Shown: positions 9,980 through 19,109, numbered from the stretch's first letter. The stretch: DNA of 64,000 bases from Streptomyces sp. CGMCC 4.7035 (GCF_031583065.1 NZ_CP134053.1:6985001-7049000), one strand, 5' to 3'. Numbers and translations are program-made. Notes: a model not told the origin generated them from the sequence alone.

Positions 9980-10660
9980 CTACGCGCGGCCCGCGACGAG
10001 TTGGGTTTCGAGGCCGTCGAGCATGGCCCGGAGGCCCGATTCGAAACTGTCCTCGGGCAACGCGGCATAGTCGGCGGCGGGCGTTTCGAGGCGGGCGCGC
10101 AGGCGCGGGAAGTCCATGGCGATCTCTTCGGCCTTCGCCATGCTGTCGCGCAGCAGTTCGTCGGCGTCGCCGCCGTCACGGCCGAGTCTCCGCGTGAGTG
10201 AGACCGCCGCGGCTTGGCTCAGGGCATTGCCGAGCACGTAGGTGAAGACGGCCGTCGCCGCGCGGTCGGCCTGTGCACCGGTGAATCCGGCCGCCTCGTA
10301 GAGGGCGAGGGTGTGGTCGTCGTGGCGGGCCTTGCCGGGGCCGTACACCACGTAGGAACCGAAGGCCTGCACAAGCCACGGATGGCGGGTCAGGTTCGCG
10401 TACAGGTCGGTGGCCATCGCGGTGACCGCGGTCCGCCAGTCGCCGGCCGACGGGTCGGGCAGCGCGAGCTCGCTCCATACCCGGTCGGCGGCGAGGACGA
10501 TGAGGTTGTCCTTGCTGCCGACGTGCCAGTAGACCGCGGTGGCCGCGGAGCCCAGCCGCTTGCCCAGGGCACGCATGTTCAGGCCCTCCAGGCCTTCGGC
10601 GTCCAGCAGCTCGATGGCGGCCTTGACGATCTGTTCACGGGTCAGCGTCTCGCGGGGCAT
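9980..10660 (-). CDS. TetR-family repressor
   Basis: A 226-residue protein with an N-terminal TetR helix-turn-helix (LTREQIVKAAIELLDAEG, then MRALGKRLGSAATAVYWHVGSKDNL) and a TetR_C-like ligand domain. I use the ATG at 10660 (MPRETLT), because upstream in-frame codons overlap the operator region. It is divergent from the serine hydrolase at 10827, and the gap contains three copies of a palindromic box, so it most likely represses itself and that hydrolase. The inducer is unknown. Confidence 0.88.
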   Translation of the reverse strand: MPRETLTREQIVKAAIELLDAEGLEGLNMRALGKRLGSAATAVYWHVGSKDNLIVLAADRVWSELALPDPSAGDWRTAVTAMATDLYANLTRHPWLVQAFGSYVVYGPGKARHDDHTLALYEAAGFTGAQADRAATAVFTYVLGNALSQAAAVSLTRRLGRDGGDADELLRDSMAKAEEIAMDFPRLRARLETPAADYAALPEDSFESGLRAMLDGLETQLVAGRA

Positions 10661-10689
10661 GCGCTCACGATAGGGCACCCCACAGGCCT

Positions 10690-10764
10690 CTTGCACAGTG
10701 TTCGAGAAAGTACTTGCACACCGTTCAAGTCACTCCTAGGCTTCCACTTGAACACAGTGCAAGT
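10690..10764. promoter_or_regulatory. Three TetR operator-like palindromes
   Basis: Three related boxes lie between the TetR gene and the serine hydrolase: CTTGCACAGTGTTCGAG (10690-10706), ACTTGCACACCGTTCAAGT (10712-10730) and ACTTGAACACAGTGCAAGT (10746-10764). The common pattern is ACTTG(C/A)AC-N3-GT(T/G)CAAGT, a 19-bp palindrome. The centres are about 23 and 34 bp apart. Autoregulation and control of the divergent hydrolase follow from position; binding is inferred. Confidence 0.75.
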
Positions 10765-10826
10765 CACCGGCTCCGGCTACCACGGCGCCCGGCGCCATAC
10801 GCGGCGGGCTGCGGGAGGGACACGTC

Positions 10827-12239
10827 ATGTCACAGAAGGCACTGTCCGAGTTCGTCGAGGCGACCGCCGCGAAGTTCGGCATTCCCGGCGTTGCCGTAGG
10901 GGTATGGGCGGACGGTCGGGAGACCTACGCCTGCCACGGCGTGACGAACACCGAGAACCCGCTGCCCGTCGACCAGGACACGCTGTATCTGCTGGGCTCG
11001 GTCACGAAGACCTACACGGCCACCGTGCTGATGCGCCTGGTGGCGGAGGGGAAGGTCGAGCTGGACGCGCCGGTACGCCGGTACGTTCCCGAACTCGGGC
11101 TGGCGGACGAGGAGACCGCCGCGAAGGTCACCGTGGCCCACCTGCTCAACCACACCTCGGGGCTGGACTGGGGGGTCATCACCGACACCGGCGAGGGGGA
11201 CGACGCGCTGGCCGGCTACGTGGCGAAGATGGCCGAGCTGGAGGTCATGACGCCTCCCGGCACCCGGGCCTCGTACAGCCAGGCGGGGTTCAACCTGGCC
11301 GGGCGGGTCGTGGAGAAGGTCACCGGTCTTACGTACGAGCGGGCCGTCGCCGAGCTTCTCTTCGAGCCCCTGGGGCTGTCGCACAGTTTCTTCGCGCGCG
11401 ACGACATCATGACCCGGCGCTTCGCCGTGGGGCACAACCGCGGCGAGGACGGGACGCTGTCCGTCGCCCGGCTCTGGCGCCGTTCGCGCGGCGACAACCC
11501 GGGCGGGGGTATCGCGTCCTCGGTGGCGGACCAGCTGCGCTGGGCCCGGTTCCACCTCTGCGACGGCCGCGCGGAAAGCGGCGCCCGACTTCTGCCCGCC
11601 GAGGTGCTGCACCGGATGAAGGAGCCGACGGTCGCCTTGCGGGCCAGCAACCTCGGCGACGCCCTCGGCATCGGCTGGTTCCTGCGCGACGTGGACGGCG
11701 TGCGCACCGTCGGGCACGGTGGTTCGGCGAACGGTCAGTTCGCCGAGTTCCTCGTCGTGCCGGAACGGGACTTCGCCGTCGTCGTGATGTCCAACGCCGG
11801 GCCGGACGGCATCCCCTTCAACCAGGAGGTCGTCCGCTGGGCGCTCCAGACGTACCTGGGCGTGACCGACCAGGACCCGGAGCCACTCCCCTACGACCCG
11901 GCGCGGGCCCGGGAGATCGTCGGGGGCTACGAGAACGACGTCATGACGCTCACCATCGAAACGGAGGAGCCGGCGGGGCTGAGGCTTGAGGTCGTCCTCA
12001 AGCCCGAGATCCGTGCGGCGGCGAACACGGAACTGCCTCCGGACCACGCGCCGTTCCCCTTGGGCCTGCTGCCCGGCGACACGGACGAGTACGTCATCAC
12101 CGGCGGCGCTTTCAAGGGGCAGCGCGGCTTCTTCACCCGCGACGAGACCGGCTCGGTCGTGGGGATCGACCTCGCCGGCCGGCTGTTCCAGCGGGTCACG
12201 GACGGCAGGACGGCAGCCACGACGGCACCCGTCGAGTGA
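10827..12239 (+). CDS. Serine hydrolase, class C beta-lactamase fold
   Basis: A 470-residue protein without a signal peptide. The nucleophile motif SVTK is at 58-61, YSQ at 150-152 stands in the YxN position, and HGG (about 297-299) replaces KTG. A C-terminal extension of about 120 residues (from roughly 350) resembles the lipocalin-like tails seen on some penicillin-binding-protein-related esterases and D-aminopeptidases. The Q for N change in YxN suggests an esterase or peptidase rather than a beta-lactamase. It is divergent from a TetR repressor with three operator boxes in the gap, so it is probably induced when that repressor is released. Confidence 0.85.
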   Translation: MSQKALSEFVEATAAKFGIPGVAVGVWADGRETYACHGVTNTENPLPVDQDTLYLLGSVTKTYTATVLMRLVAEGKVELDAPVRRYVPELGLADEETAAKVTVAHLLNHTSGLDWGVITDTGEGDDALAGYVAKMAELEVMTPPGTRASYSQAGFNLAGRVVEKVTGLTYERAVAELLFEPLGLSHSFFARDDIMTRRFAVGHNRGEDGTLSVARLWRRSRGDNPGGGIASSVADQLRWARFHLCDGRAESGARLLPAEVLHRMKEPTVALRASNLGDALGIGWFLRDVDGVRTVGHGGSANGQFAEFLVVPERDFAVVVMSNAGPDGIPFNQEVVRWALQTYLGVTDQDPEPLPYDPARAREIVGGYENDVMTLTIETEEPAGLRLEVVLKPEIRAAANTELPPDHAPFPLGLLPGDTDEYVITGGAFKGQRGFFTRDETGSVVGIDLAGRLFQRVTDGRTAATTAPVE

Positions 12240-12250
12240 AGTCCGGCGCC

Positions 12251-12817
12251 TCAGTCCCCGAGCGACATCTGTCGCAACGCGCGGCGGGCCAACCCCTCCG
12301 CCCGCTCCGCGTTGGACAGGACACGGGCCTGCTTTCTGGGCCCCCACGTCAGCTCCACCAGCAAGAGCGCGACCAGCAGCCACGACACCGCCATCTCCCG
12401 GGTCGAACCCGTGAAGGTGTCGTACACCGCCAGGGCCACAGCCAGTACGGCGACGAGAACGACGATCCACAGGAAGAGGCGATCGTATTCCCGGGCTCTG
12501 CGCAGCCCGTCGCCGTACTCGATGACGGCGGGCGCCAGTCGGGCCTCGGGGACGCCCTCGCCGCGGCGGGTGGCGCGCACCACCACTGCCCGGTCGACGG
12601 GGTCCAGTTGCTTGGCTTCGGGCCAGGCCCTGCTCATGCGACGCGCCACCCTGATTCCGTAGAACAGACTCAGCACGAAGGCCACCACCGCCGCGCCCAC
12701 CCACGATCCCGACTCGGCGAGCACCAGCGCGCCGAAGAAGAAGCCGACCGGCAGACCGACGCTCACCGATCTGCGGACCGGCCCCCCTTGCCATACCCAG
12801 CCCGGGACCCCGACCAC
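12251..12817 (-). CDS. Small membrane protein, unknown function
   Basis: A 188-residue protein with two hydrophobic hairpins: VGLPVGFFFGALVLAESG plus a following helix near the N-terminus, and two helices at about 112-152 (LFLWIVVLVAVLAVALAVYD; AVSWLLVALLLVEL). A charged loop of about 55 residues links them. No known domain is recognised. The GTG at 12817 is the longest start; an internal GTG at MSVGLPVG is possible. It converges on the serine hydrolase with an 11-bp gap. Confidence 0.65.
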   Translation of the reverse strand: MVGVPGWVWQGGPVRRSVSVGLPVGFFFGALVLAESGSWVGAAVVAFVLSLFYGIRVARRMSRAWPEAKQLDPVDRAVVVRATRRGEGVPEARLAPAVIEYGDGLRRAREYDRLFLWIVVLVAVLAVALAVYDTFTGSTREMAVSWLLVALLLVELTWGPRKQARVLSNAERAEGLARRALRQMSLGD

Positions 12818-12924
12818 AGGTTCATGGTGGGGGGCGTCGGCTCGCGGAGCAATCTTGGTTCCTCCGGGTTTCGTCCGGGTTCATCCGGCTGGGCGACACG
12901 CGACCGGAATGATTCCGAAGATGT

Positions 12925-12940
12925 TTTGAACGCGTTCAAA
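12925..12940. promoter_or_regulatory. Perfect 16-bp palindrome upstream of epimerase gene
   Basis: TTTGAACGCGTTCAAA at 12925-12940 is a perfect palindrome 40 bp before the start of the epimerase gene. The form is typical of TetR or MarR dimer sites. It shares the GTTCAA half with the boxes at 10712-10764, but its spacing differs, so it is probably read by another regulator. Confidence 0.6.
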
Positions 12941-12980
12941 TTCCTCATAGACTTCTCTCCACATACGAGAGGCGAAGCCC

Positions 12981-13964
12981 ATGAAGATCGTGTTGCCCGG
13001 AGGAACCGGGCAGGTGGGTACGGTCCTGAACCGCGCGCTGACCGCCGCTGGGCATGAGGTCGCGGTGCTGACCAGACAGCCGACGCGCCGGGGTGAGGTC
13101 GCTTGGGACGGGAAGACCCTGGGTCCCTGGGCCGAGGCGATCGACGGCAGCGACGTTGTCGTCAACCTGGCCGGTCGCAGCGTGAGTTGCCGCTACACCG
13201 CCGACAATCTGCGGGCCATGATGGACTCGCGGGTGCATTCCGCCCGGGTTGTGGGCGAGGCCATCGCCGCCGCCGACCGACCTCCCCGCGTCTGGCTCCA
13301 GATGAGCACCGCCACCATCTACGCCCACCGCTTCGACGCGCCCAACGACGAGAAGACCGGCGTGATCGGAGGAGCCGAACCCACCGTCCCGGGCTACTGG
13401 TCCTACAGCGTCGACATCGCCAAAGCCTGGGAGCGGGAGCAAGAGCAGGCCGAAACCCCGCACACCCGCAAGGTCGCCCTGCGTTCCGCCATGGTGATGA
13501 GCCCCGATCGGGGCGGTGTCTTCGACATCCTGCTGTGGCTGGCACGGCTCGGCCTCGGCGGTCCGGTCGCGGGCGGCGCACAGTACGTGTCCTGGATCCA
13601 CGACCGCGACTTCGTCCGCGCGGTCGAGTTCCTCGTCGAGCGGGACGATGTCGTGGGGCCGGTGAATCTCGCCGCCCCCGCCCCTCTGCCCCAGCGCGCG
13701 TTCATGCGAGCGCTGCGCTCCGCGTGGGGTGTCCCCGTGGGCCTGCCCGCGACGAAGTGGATGGCCGAGCTCGGCGCGTTCGCGCTGCGCTCGGACACCG
13801 AACTGCTGCTGAAGAGCCGGCGTGTCGTCCCGGGGCGCCTGCTCGAAGCGGGCTTCGCCTTCGACCACCCGCGGTGGCCGGACGCCGCCGACGACCTCGT
13901 ACGGCGCATGCGAAGCGGACGAGCACAGCCGCGCGATCCACAGCGGTTGCCCCCACGGCAATGA
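12981..13964 (+). CDS. NAD(P)-dependent epimerase, TIGR01777/DUF1731 type
   Basis: A 327-residue extended SDR protein. The N-terminus has the dinucleotide-binding loop GGTGQVG (7-13); VVNLAGRSV and a YAHRF/YSYSVDIAKAWE region follow. The C-terminal part (about 240-310: LPATKWMAELGAFALRSDTELLLKSRRVVPGRLLEAGF) is the DUF1731 domain of the YfcH/SulA-type subfamily. The physiological substrate is not known. It is monocistronic, ends before a strong 18-bp stem terminator, and is preceded by a palindromic operator candidate. Confidence 0.88.
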   Translation: MKIVLPGGTGQVGTVLNRALTAAGHEVAVLTRQPTRRGEVAWDGKTLGPWAEAIDGSDVVVNLAGRSVSCRYTADNLRAMMDSRVHSARVVGEAIAAADRPPRVWLQMSTATIYAHRFDAPNDEKTGVIGGAEPTVPGYWSYSVDIAKAWEREQEQAETPHTRKVALRSAMVMSPDRGGVFDILLWLARLGLGGPVAGGAQYVSWIHDRDFVRAVEFLVERDDVVGPVNLAAPAPLPQRAFMRALRSAWGVPVGLPATKWMAELGAFALRSDTELLLKSRRVVPGRLLEAGFAFDHPRWPDAADDLVRRMRSGRAQPRDPQRLPPRQ

Positions 13965-14000
13965 TCCGCCGGGGCGGGGACAGGGCCAGGGCCAGGGCCA

Positions 14001-14045
14001 GGAGGGCCGGTTCCGCTCGTATGGGGGGAGCGGAACCGGCCCTCC
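14001..14045. terminator. Bidirectional stem-loop terminator, 18-bp perfect stem
   Basis: 14001-14018 pairs perfectly with 14028-14045 (arms beginning GGAGGGCC and GAGCGGAA) around a nine-base loop. It lies between the convergent epimerase and AhpD-like genes and can serve both. It is preceded by AGGGCC repeats at 13980-14000. Confidence 0.75.
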
Positions 14046-14052
14046 GGGCCCT

Positions 14053-14129
14053 GCGCTCGGCGCTGAGCGCTGGGTGCTCGGCGCTGGGCGCTGGGCGCTG
14101 GGCGCTGGGTGCTGGGTGCTGGGCGCTCG
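14053..14129. repeat. Eleven tandem 7-bp units, consensus GCGCTGG
   Basis: Eleven contiguous heptamers (GCGCTCG, GCGCTGA, GCGCTGG, GTGCTCG and so on) fill the gap between the terminator and the 3' end of the AhpD-like gene. Repeats of CCGGCAGTGG follow at about 14160-14190. This is noncoding minisatellite-like sequence. Confidence 0.8.
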
Positions 14130-14187
14130 CCGTTCGGCGCCGGCCGAACCGGCTCGACCAGCAGTGGCCGGCAGTGGCCGGCAGTGG

Positions 14188-14661
14188 TCAGCCGAACTGG
14201 CCCGGCTGGTAGTCGCCGGCGGGCTGCTGGATGATCACGTTCATGCGGTTGTAGGCGTTGATGAGGGCGATGAGGGAGACCAGCGCGGCGAGCTGGTCCT
14301 CGTCGTAGTACTTGGCGGCGTTCGCCCAGGCCTCGTCCGTGACACCGCCGGCGGCGTCGGCGATGCGGGTTCCCTGCTCGGTCACTTCCAGGGCGGCCCG
14401 CTCGGCCTCGGTGAAGACCTTGGCCTCCCTCCAGGCCGCGATCAGGTTGAGGCGCAGCGAGGTCTCCCCGGCGTGCGCGGCGTCCTTGGTGTGCATGTCG
14501 GTGCAGAAACCGCAGCCGTTGATCTGGCTGGCGCGGATCTTCACCAGCTCCTGCGTCGCGGCCGGCAGCGTCGAGTCCGAGATGACCTTGCCCGCCGAGT
14601 TGATGTACTTCGCGAACTTCATCGCGACGGAGTTGCCGTAGAAGTTGAGACGAGCGTCCAT
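14188..14661 (-). CDS. Carboxymuconolactone decarboxylase/AhpD-like protein
   Basis: A 157-residue helical protein with the AhpD core: VKIRASQINGCGFCTDMHTKDA, containing the CxxC pair (CGFC, about residues 50-53) and the downstream His. Family members act as alkylhydroperoxidases with the cysteine pair cycling between thiol and disulfide. It is monocistronic, and no AhpC or OxyR gene is nearby, so the partner is unknown. CCACTGCCGG units are repeated just after its stop. Confidence 0.85.
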   Translation of the reverse strand: MDARLNFYGNSVAMKFAKYINSAGKVISDSTLPAATQELVKIRASQINGCGFCTDMHTKDAAHAGETSLRLNLIAAWREAKVFTEAERAALEVTEQGTRIADAAGGVTDEAWANAAKYYDEDQLAALVSLIALINAYNRMNVIIQQPAGDYQPGQFG

Positions 14662-14789
14662 GGTGATCTCCCTGCCGTGTTCGACGGTTACACAGCACTG
14701 ACGGACCGGACCCGGTGCGATGTGACAGCCGTACGGGCCAGATCGATGTGACCTGCGCCACTTCCTGCGGGTCTGGCGAGCATCGACTT

Positions 14790-14833
14790 ACGTCAGGCTC
14801 ACGTCGGGCTCACGTCGGGCTCGCGTCAGGCGC
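14790..14833. repeat. Four tandem 11-bp units in a divergent promoter region
   Basis: ACGTCAGGCTC, ACGTCGGGCTC (twice) and GCGTCAGGCGC follow one another at 14790-14833. The 11-bp period equals one helical turn and recalls the direct-repeat arrangement bound by OmpR/PhoP-type response regulators and SARPs. It lies about 90 bp before the small membrane protein gene at 14921 and about 130 bp from the AhpD-like start. Confidence 0.65.
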
Positions 14834-14920
14834 TCGACCCCGGCGCACTCGCGCCCCCACGGGCGGAGTTAGCCTCGTTTCACCGTGGTCCACAGACACA
14901 CCAGCAGGAGGCAGACAGCG

Positions 14921-15223
14921 ATGGCGAAGGTTCCTACGGCACTGGTGGCCGCGAGTGGGCTCGTCGGCGGGTACGGGGTCGCCCGCTGGAGCAAGAAGCG
15001 GCAGCTCGGCGGGGCCGTCCTCGCCGTCGCGGGCGCCGCAGCCGCACAGCAGTGGCGCAAGCAGGCCGGCGGTGTGGCGGCCGGGGCCCTGACCGCCGGC
15101 TACGTCGCCGCGTTCGCCGGGTCGCATCCGCTGGCCAAGAAGGTGGGCGCCTGGCCCGCCGTGTTCGGGGTGGCCGGAGCCGTCGCCCTCGCCTCGTGGG
15201 CCGTGGCCGACCGGCGCGGCTAG
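14921..15223 (+). CDS. Small membrane protein, unknown function
   Basis: A 100-residue protein with about three short hydrophobic segments (TALVAASGLVGGYGVA; GGAVLAVAGAAAA; the C-terminal WPAVFGVAGAVALASWAVADRRG) separated by basic loops. The start ATG at 14921 has GGAGG 10 bases upstream; the upstream ATG at 14885 lacks a good site. No family is recognised. The stop is followed at once by copy 2 of the dispersed element. Confidence 0.7.
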   Translation: MAKVPTALVAASGLVGGYGVARWSKKRQLGGAVLAVAGAAAAQQWRKQAGGVAAGALTAGYVAAFAGSHPLAKKVGAWPAVFGVAGAVALASWAVADRRG

Positions 15224-15371
15224 CGCTCCGCGCGGAGTCCGTCCGGTATCCCACCTGCGGGTGCGTCGTGGCTGGTCGCTCCCCCAAGTTCTCGGCTTCG
15301 CTCGAACAGGGGGGACCCCCATCGCGGCGGAGCCGCACATAGATACAGCCCCGCGCCCCTTTGGGGCGCCG
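15224..15371 (+). repeat. Dispersed intergenic element, copy 2, with nested insert
   Basis: It begins right after a stop codon with GCGCTCCGC and shares GTCCGG and CCACCTGCGGGTGCGTCGTG with copy 1. The central CAGTTCC segment is replaced by about 70 bp that contains a hairpin (CCCCC-AAGTTCTCGGC.. to ..GGGGGGACCCCC). It ends with the same CCCCGCGCCCCTTTGGGGCGCC hairpin. It may terminate the upstream gene. Confidence 0.6.
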
Positions 15372-15405
15372 CGAACCGCCCGCTTGGCAGCGGTCCGCGA
15401 GCGGC

Positions 15406-15867
15406 TCACAGCGGGTTCATGAGCGTCAGGTCGTCCTCCTTCGCCCACTCCCCCCGGAACGCCCGCGCCACACCGGCCGCCACCAGTACTCCCGCCGCGA
15501 TCAGCAGCGTGAAGAAGCCCCAGGCCAGGGGCCAGAGGCCGGGCAGGTCCGGCTCCGGGTGCGTGCGGAACGAGATGTGCATCAGCGCCGCGGGCGGTGC
15601 CGCCACCAGGAGCAGGGGCCAGCCGAGGTCGTCCCAGTGGCCGAAGTAGGCCGCCAGGAGCAGCAGGACCAGCGCGAGGAGGAGGACACCGATGCCCGTC
15701 ACCGGGGTCGTCTCCTGGGTGGTCGTGGGTGTCGCGGGACGGTTGCGCAGGTCCCAGGGCATGAACAGCAGGTACGCCGCGGCCGCGAGGGCGGCGCCGA
15801 GCAGGCGGATCAGCCAGCGCTCGGGCCAGCGGCGCGTTCGCATGGGGCGGAGCAGCTTCTCGGTCAT
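15406..15867 (-). CDS. Integral membrane protein, unknown function
   Basis: A 153-residue protein with four predicted helices (LLGAALAAAAYLLF; IGVLLLALVLLLLAAYFG; LLLVAAPPAALMHI; WGFFTLLIAAGVLVAAGVA) and a short Thr-rich loop between the first two. No family motif is recognised. The start ATG is at 15867. It lies downstream of the MFS gene in the same direction but is separated from it by the 25-bp repeat array. Confidence 0.7.
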   Translation of the reverse strand: MTEKLLRPMRTRRWPERWLIRLLGAALAAAAYLLFMPWDLRNRPATPTTTQETTPVTGIGVLLLALVLLLLAAYFGHWDDLGWPLLLVAAPPAALMHISFRTHPEPDLPGLWPLAWGFFTLLIAAGVLVAAGVARAFRGEWAKEDDLTLMNPL

Positions 15868-15934
15868 GCGTACGAGGGTTCCCGCGGAGCGGCGGAGTCG
15901 GCAGAGTACGGATACTCATATCGCCCGTACTCAT

Positions 15935-16054
15935 ATCGGCCGCGAACCTCGACGCTCGTATCGGCCGCGAACCTCGACGCTCGTATCGGCCGCGAACCTC
16001 GACGCTCATATCGGCCGCGAACCTCGACGCTCATATCGGCCATGAACCTCGACG
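15935..16054. repeat. Five 25-bp tandem repeats spanning the MFS gene stop
   Basis: Units begin ATCGGCCGCGAACCTCG at 15935, 15960, 15985, 16010 and 16035; the last is incomplete and reads ATCGGCCATGAACC. The rightmost copy lies inside the final codons of the leftward MFS gene (stop at 16031-16033), and the others extend past its stop. Since 25 is not a multiple of three, the array is not a coding expansion. Confidence 0.88.
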
Positions 16055-17563
16055 GCCCGCCGAGCCTGGGAACCCCCCGGAAGTCGGCCGCTGGGGCGTC
16101 GCCTCCGCCTCCACCGCCGCGGCCGTCAGCGGGCGGGCGACGTCCTCCAGCGGCCGCCGTTCCGCGCGTACCGCGAGCAGCGCCGCGACCAGCCCCGCCG
16201 CGCACATCAGGGCCGCGCCGATCCGGAAGGCGAGGACCGTGTCGCCGACGTGGCCGGTGTTCGTGAGGTCCGCGAACAGGAGCGGGCCGGCGATGCCGCC
16301 GGCCGCGGTGCCGAGGGCGTAGAAGAAGGCGATGGACATGGCCCGCGTCTCCATCGGGAACACCTCGGAGACCGTCAGGTACGCGCTGGAGGCGCCCGCC
16401 GAGGCGAAGAACAGCACCGCGCACCAGCACGCCGTGAGCGTGCCCGCGCTGAGCGAGCCGCGGTCGAACAGCCAGGCCGTGCCGAACAGGAGCAGGCCCG
16501 AGAGCAGATACGTCGACGAGATCATCACCCGGCGGCCGACCGTGTCGAAGAGCTTCCCGAGCAGCAGCGGGCCGAGGAAGTTCCCGATGGCGATGACGGC
16601 GAAGTAGTAGCCGGTGGCGCCGGTGGGGACGTCGAAGAACGTGGTCAGGATCGCGCCGAAGCCGAAGGTGATCGCGTTGTAGAGGAAGGCCTGGCCGATG
16701 AAGAGGGAGAAGCCGAGCACGGCGCGCTTGCGGTAGTGGGAGAAGACCGTACGGGCGATGGTGGCGAAGCCGATGCTCTTGCGCTGGTGGATGGTGATCT
16801 CGGCGTCGGGCCGCGGCAGCGGCTTGCCCTTCTCGGCCTCCACTTGTCGTTCGATCGCGGACACCACCCGTTCCGCCTCCTGTTCGCGGCCGTGGATCAG
16901 CAGCCAGCGCGGGCTTTCGGGGACGTTGCGCCGTACGAGGAGGATCACCAGGCCGAGGACGACGCCCAGGGCGAACGTCAGCCGCCAGCCCAGGTCCTTG
17001 GGCAGAAGGTCCGTGTTCAGCGCGACGATCGACAACAGTGCGCCGCCGACCGCGCCCACCCAGAAGCTGCCGTTGATGATCAGGTCGACGCGGCCGCGGT
17101 AGTGCGCCGGGATGAGCTCGTCGATCGCGGAGTTGATGGCCGCGTACTCGCCGCCGATGCCGAAGCCGGTCAGGAAGCGGAAGAGGAAGAACCACCAGGT
17201 GGAGAAGGAGACCGCCGTCAGGGCGGTGGCGCTCAGATAGACCGCGAGGGTGATCATGAAGAGTTTCTTGCGGCCGAAGCGGTCGGTGAGGTGGCCCCAG
17301 AAGAGGGCGCCGGAGCAGGCGCCCGCCACATACAGCGCGGCCGCGATGCCGGTGACCTGGCCGGAGGTGATCGCCAGGCCGCTGCCGGGCTCCGACAGGC
17401 GGCCGGCGATGTTGCCGACGACCGTGACCTCCAGGCCGTCCAGGATCCAGACGGTGCCGAGTCCGACCACGATCGTCCAGTGCCAGCGCGACCAGGGCAG
17501 ACGGTCGAGACGAGCGGGGATCGCGGTGGTGACCGTGCGGGTCCCGGGCGCGGTGAAGGACAT
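16031..17563 (-). CDS. MFS transporter, sugar-porter-like
   Basis: A 510-residue 12-helix permease. Signature loops are visible: [13 protein letters not shown] between helices 2 and 3, [14 protein letters not shown] in helix 4, [16 protein letters not shown] before the central loop, and [13 protein letters not shown] in the second half. These fit the sugar/metabolite:proton symporter group; the substrate is unknown. The ATG at 17563 has GAGGAGGAA upstream. It lies 64 bp downstream of the DUF445 gene in the same direction. The C-terminus ends in a low-complexity tail made by the first unit of a 25-bp repeat array. Confidence 0.88.
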   Translation of the reverse strand: MSFTAPGTRTVTTAIPARLDRLPWSRWHWTIVVGLGTVWILDGLEVTVVGNIAGRLSEPGSGLAITSGQVTGIAAALYVAGACSGALFWGHLTDRFGRKKLFMITLAVYLSATALTAVSFSTWWFFLFRFLTGFGIGGEYAAINSAIDELIPAHYRGRVDLIINGSFWVGAVGGALLSIVALNTDLLPKDLGWRLTFALGVVLGLVILLVRRNVPESPRWLLIHGREQEAERVVSAIERQVEAEKGKPLPRPDAEITIHQRKSIGFATIARTVFSHYRKRAVLGFSLFIGQAFLYNAITFGFGAILTTFFDVPTGATGYYFAVIAIGNFLGPLLLGKLFDTVGRRVMISSTYLLSGLLLFGTAWLFDRGSLSAGTLTACWCAVLFFASAGASSAYLTVSEVFPMETRAMSIAFFYALGTAAGGIAGPLLFADLTNTGHVGDTVLAFRIGAALMCAAGLVAALLAVRAERRPLEDVARPLTAAAVEAEATPQRPTSGGFPGSAGRRGSWPI

Positions 17564-17627
17564 GGCTTCCTCCTCGGGCGGCGTGGGATGACGCCGCACC
17601 CGGCCCGGGTGCCCGTTCGGCGGCCGG

Positions 17628-19025
17628 TTACGCGCCCAGAATCCGCGACACCGTGTAGATCAGCAAGCCGGCCAGCGAACCCACCACCGTGCCGTTGATC
17701 CGGATGAACTGGAGGTCGCGGCCGATGTTCGCCTCGATCTTCCGGGTGGTGTGCTCGGCGTCCCAGCTCGCGACCGTGTCCGTGATCAGGGAGGTGATCT
17801 CCTTGCGGTACGTGGTCACGATGTGCACCGCCGCACCCTCCACCCACCGGTCCACCTTGGCCTGCGTCTTCGACTCGGTGGCCATCCGGGCGCCCAGCGA
17901 GAGCAGCGACGCCCGCACACGCAGCCGCAGCTCGCTGCGCTCGTCCTCGGCGGCCGAGACGATCATGGATCGTACGGCCGTCCAGGCGGAGGCGATCAGG
18001 TCCTGGACCTCGCCGCGGCCCAGCACCTCGCCCTTGAGCCGTTCCACGCGCGCACGCGTGTCGGTGTCGGACTGGAGGTCGCCGGCGAAGTCGGCGAGGA
18101 ACCGGTCGAGCGCGCCGCGCGCCGGGTGAGCGGGCGCGTCGCGCATCTCGGTGACGAAGCGGAGCAGCTCCTTGTAGACGCGTTCACCGACCTTCTTGTC
18201 GACGAAGCGGGGGGTCCAGCCGGGGGCGCCGCCCTGGATGGCGTCCATGATCTGTTCGTCGTTCAGGACGAGCCAGTCGTGCGCACGGATGCAGATCAGG
18301 TCGACGATGCGTCTGTGGCCGCCGTCCGCGACGACCTTCTCCAGCATCTTGCCCATGCCGGGCGCGATCTCCTGGGCGTCGGCGCGGCGGGTGATGGCCT
18401 CGCCGACCACCGCCTGCACGTCCGAGTCGCGCAGGACCGTCAGTGCGCCTCTCAGGGCCGTCGCCAGTTCGGCCGTCACCCGGTCGGCGTGCTCCGGATC
18501 GGCGAGCCAGGCACCCAGGCGGCTGGATATGCCGACGGCGCGCAGGCGCTGCCGTACGACCTCTTCGGACAGGAAGTTCTCGCCGACGAATTCGCCGAGG
18601 GAGACACCCAGCTGGTCCTTCTTGGTGGGGATGATCGCGGTGTGCGGGATGGGTAGGCCGAGCGGGTGGCGGAAGAGCGCGGTGACCGCGAACCAGTCGG
18701 CGAGCGCACCGACCATGCCGGCCTCGGCCGCCGCCGCCACATAACCGGACCAGGGGCCCGCGCCCGAGTTCTGCGCCCATTTGGCGAGGACGTAGACGAG
18801 CGCGACGAACAGCAGCAGCCCGGTCGCCGTGCCCTTCATCCGGCGTACGCCCCGGCGCTTCTCCTCGTCGGCGGGGCTGAAGGAGGTCATGGCACGACTG
18901 GACATGGCCGCGGCCGCCTGCTCGGTGGCCGGGGTCGCGGAGGCGCCGGAGCGGGCAAGCTGCCCCACGGCGCGCTCTTCTTCCGGTTTCGTACGGTCCA
19001 TTTCTTCCGGTTTCGTGCTGTCCAT
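17628..19025 (-). CDS. DUF445 family membrane-associated protein
   Basis: A 465-residue protein of the DUF445/YjiN type. A first membrane segment ([18 protein letters not shown]) and [40 protein letters not shown] are the family hallmarks; a long helical domain and a C-terminal membrane segment ([16 protein letters not shown]) follow. Function is not established for the family. The start at 19025 gives an N-terminal tandem octapeptide ([16 protein letters not shown]) from a 24-bp repeat. An internal ATG (MSSRAMTSF) is possible. It is divergent from the SGNH hydrolase. Confidence 0.8.
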   Translation of the reverse strand: MDSTKPEEMDRTKPEEERAVGQLARSGASATPATEQAAAAMSSRAMTSFSPADEEKRRGVRRMKGTATGLLLFVALVYVLAKWAQNSGAGPWSGYVAAAAEAGMVGALADWFAVTALFRHPLGLPIPHTAIIPTKKDQLGVSLGEFVGENFLSEEVVRQRLRAVGISSRLGAWLADPEHADRVTAELATALRGALTVLRDSDVQAVVGEAITRRADAQEIAPGMGKMLEKVVADGGHRRIVDLICIRAHDWLVLNDEQIMDAIQGGAPGWTPRFVDKKVGERVYKELLRFVTEMRDAPAHPARGALDRFLADFAGDLQSDTDTRARVERLKGEVLGRGEVQDLIASAWTAVRSMIVSAAEDERSELRLRVRASLLSLGARMATESKTQAKVDRWVEGAAVHIVTTYRKEITSLITDTVASWDAEHTTRKIEANIGRDLQFIRINGTVVGSLAGLLIYTVSRILGA

Positions 19026-19109
19026 CCACTCCACCCGTCCGCGATCCCCCGTACACATTGTCCCTTCCTGACCGACTCCTGGAACGGAACGGGAGTTCCC
19101 GGCGTCTGT

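Noticed and set aside
15935..16054. CRISPR-like array
   Set aside because: The units are contiguous 25-bp tandem repeats without spacers, and no cas genes are present.
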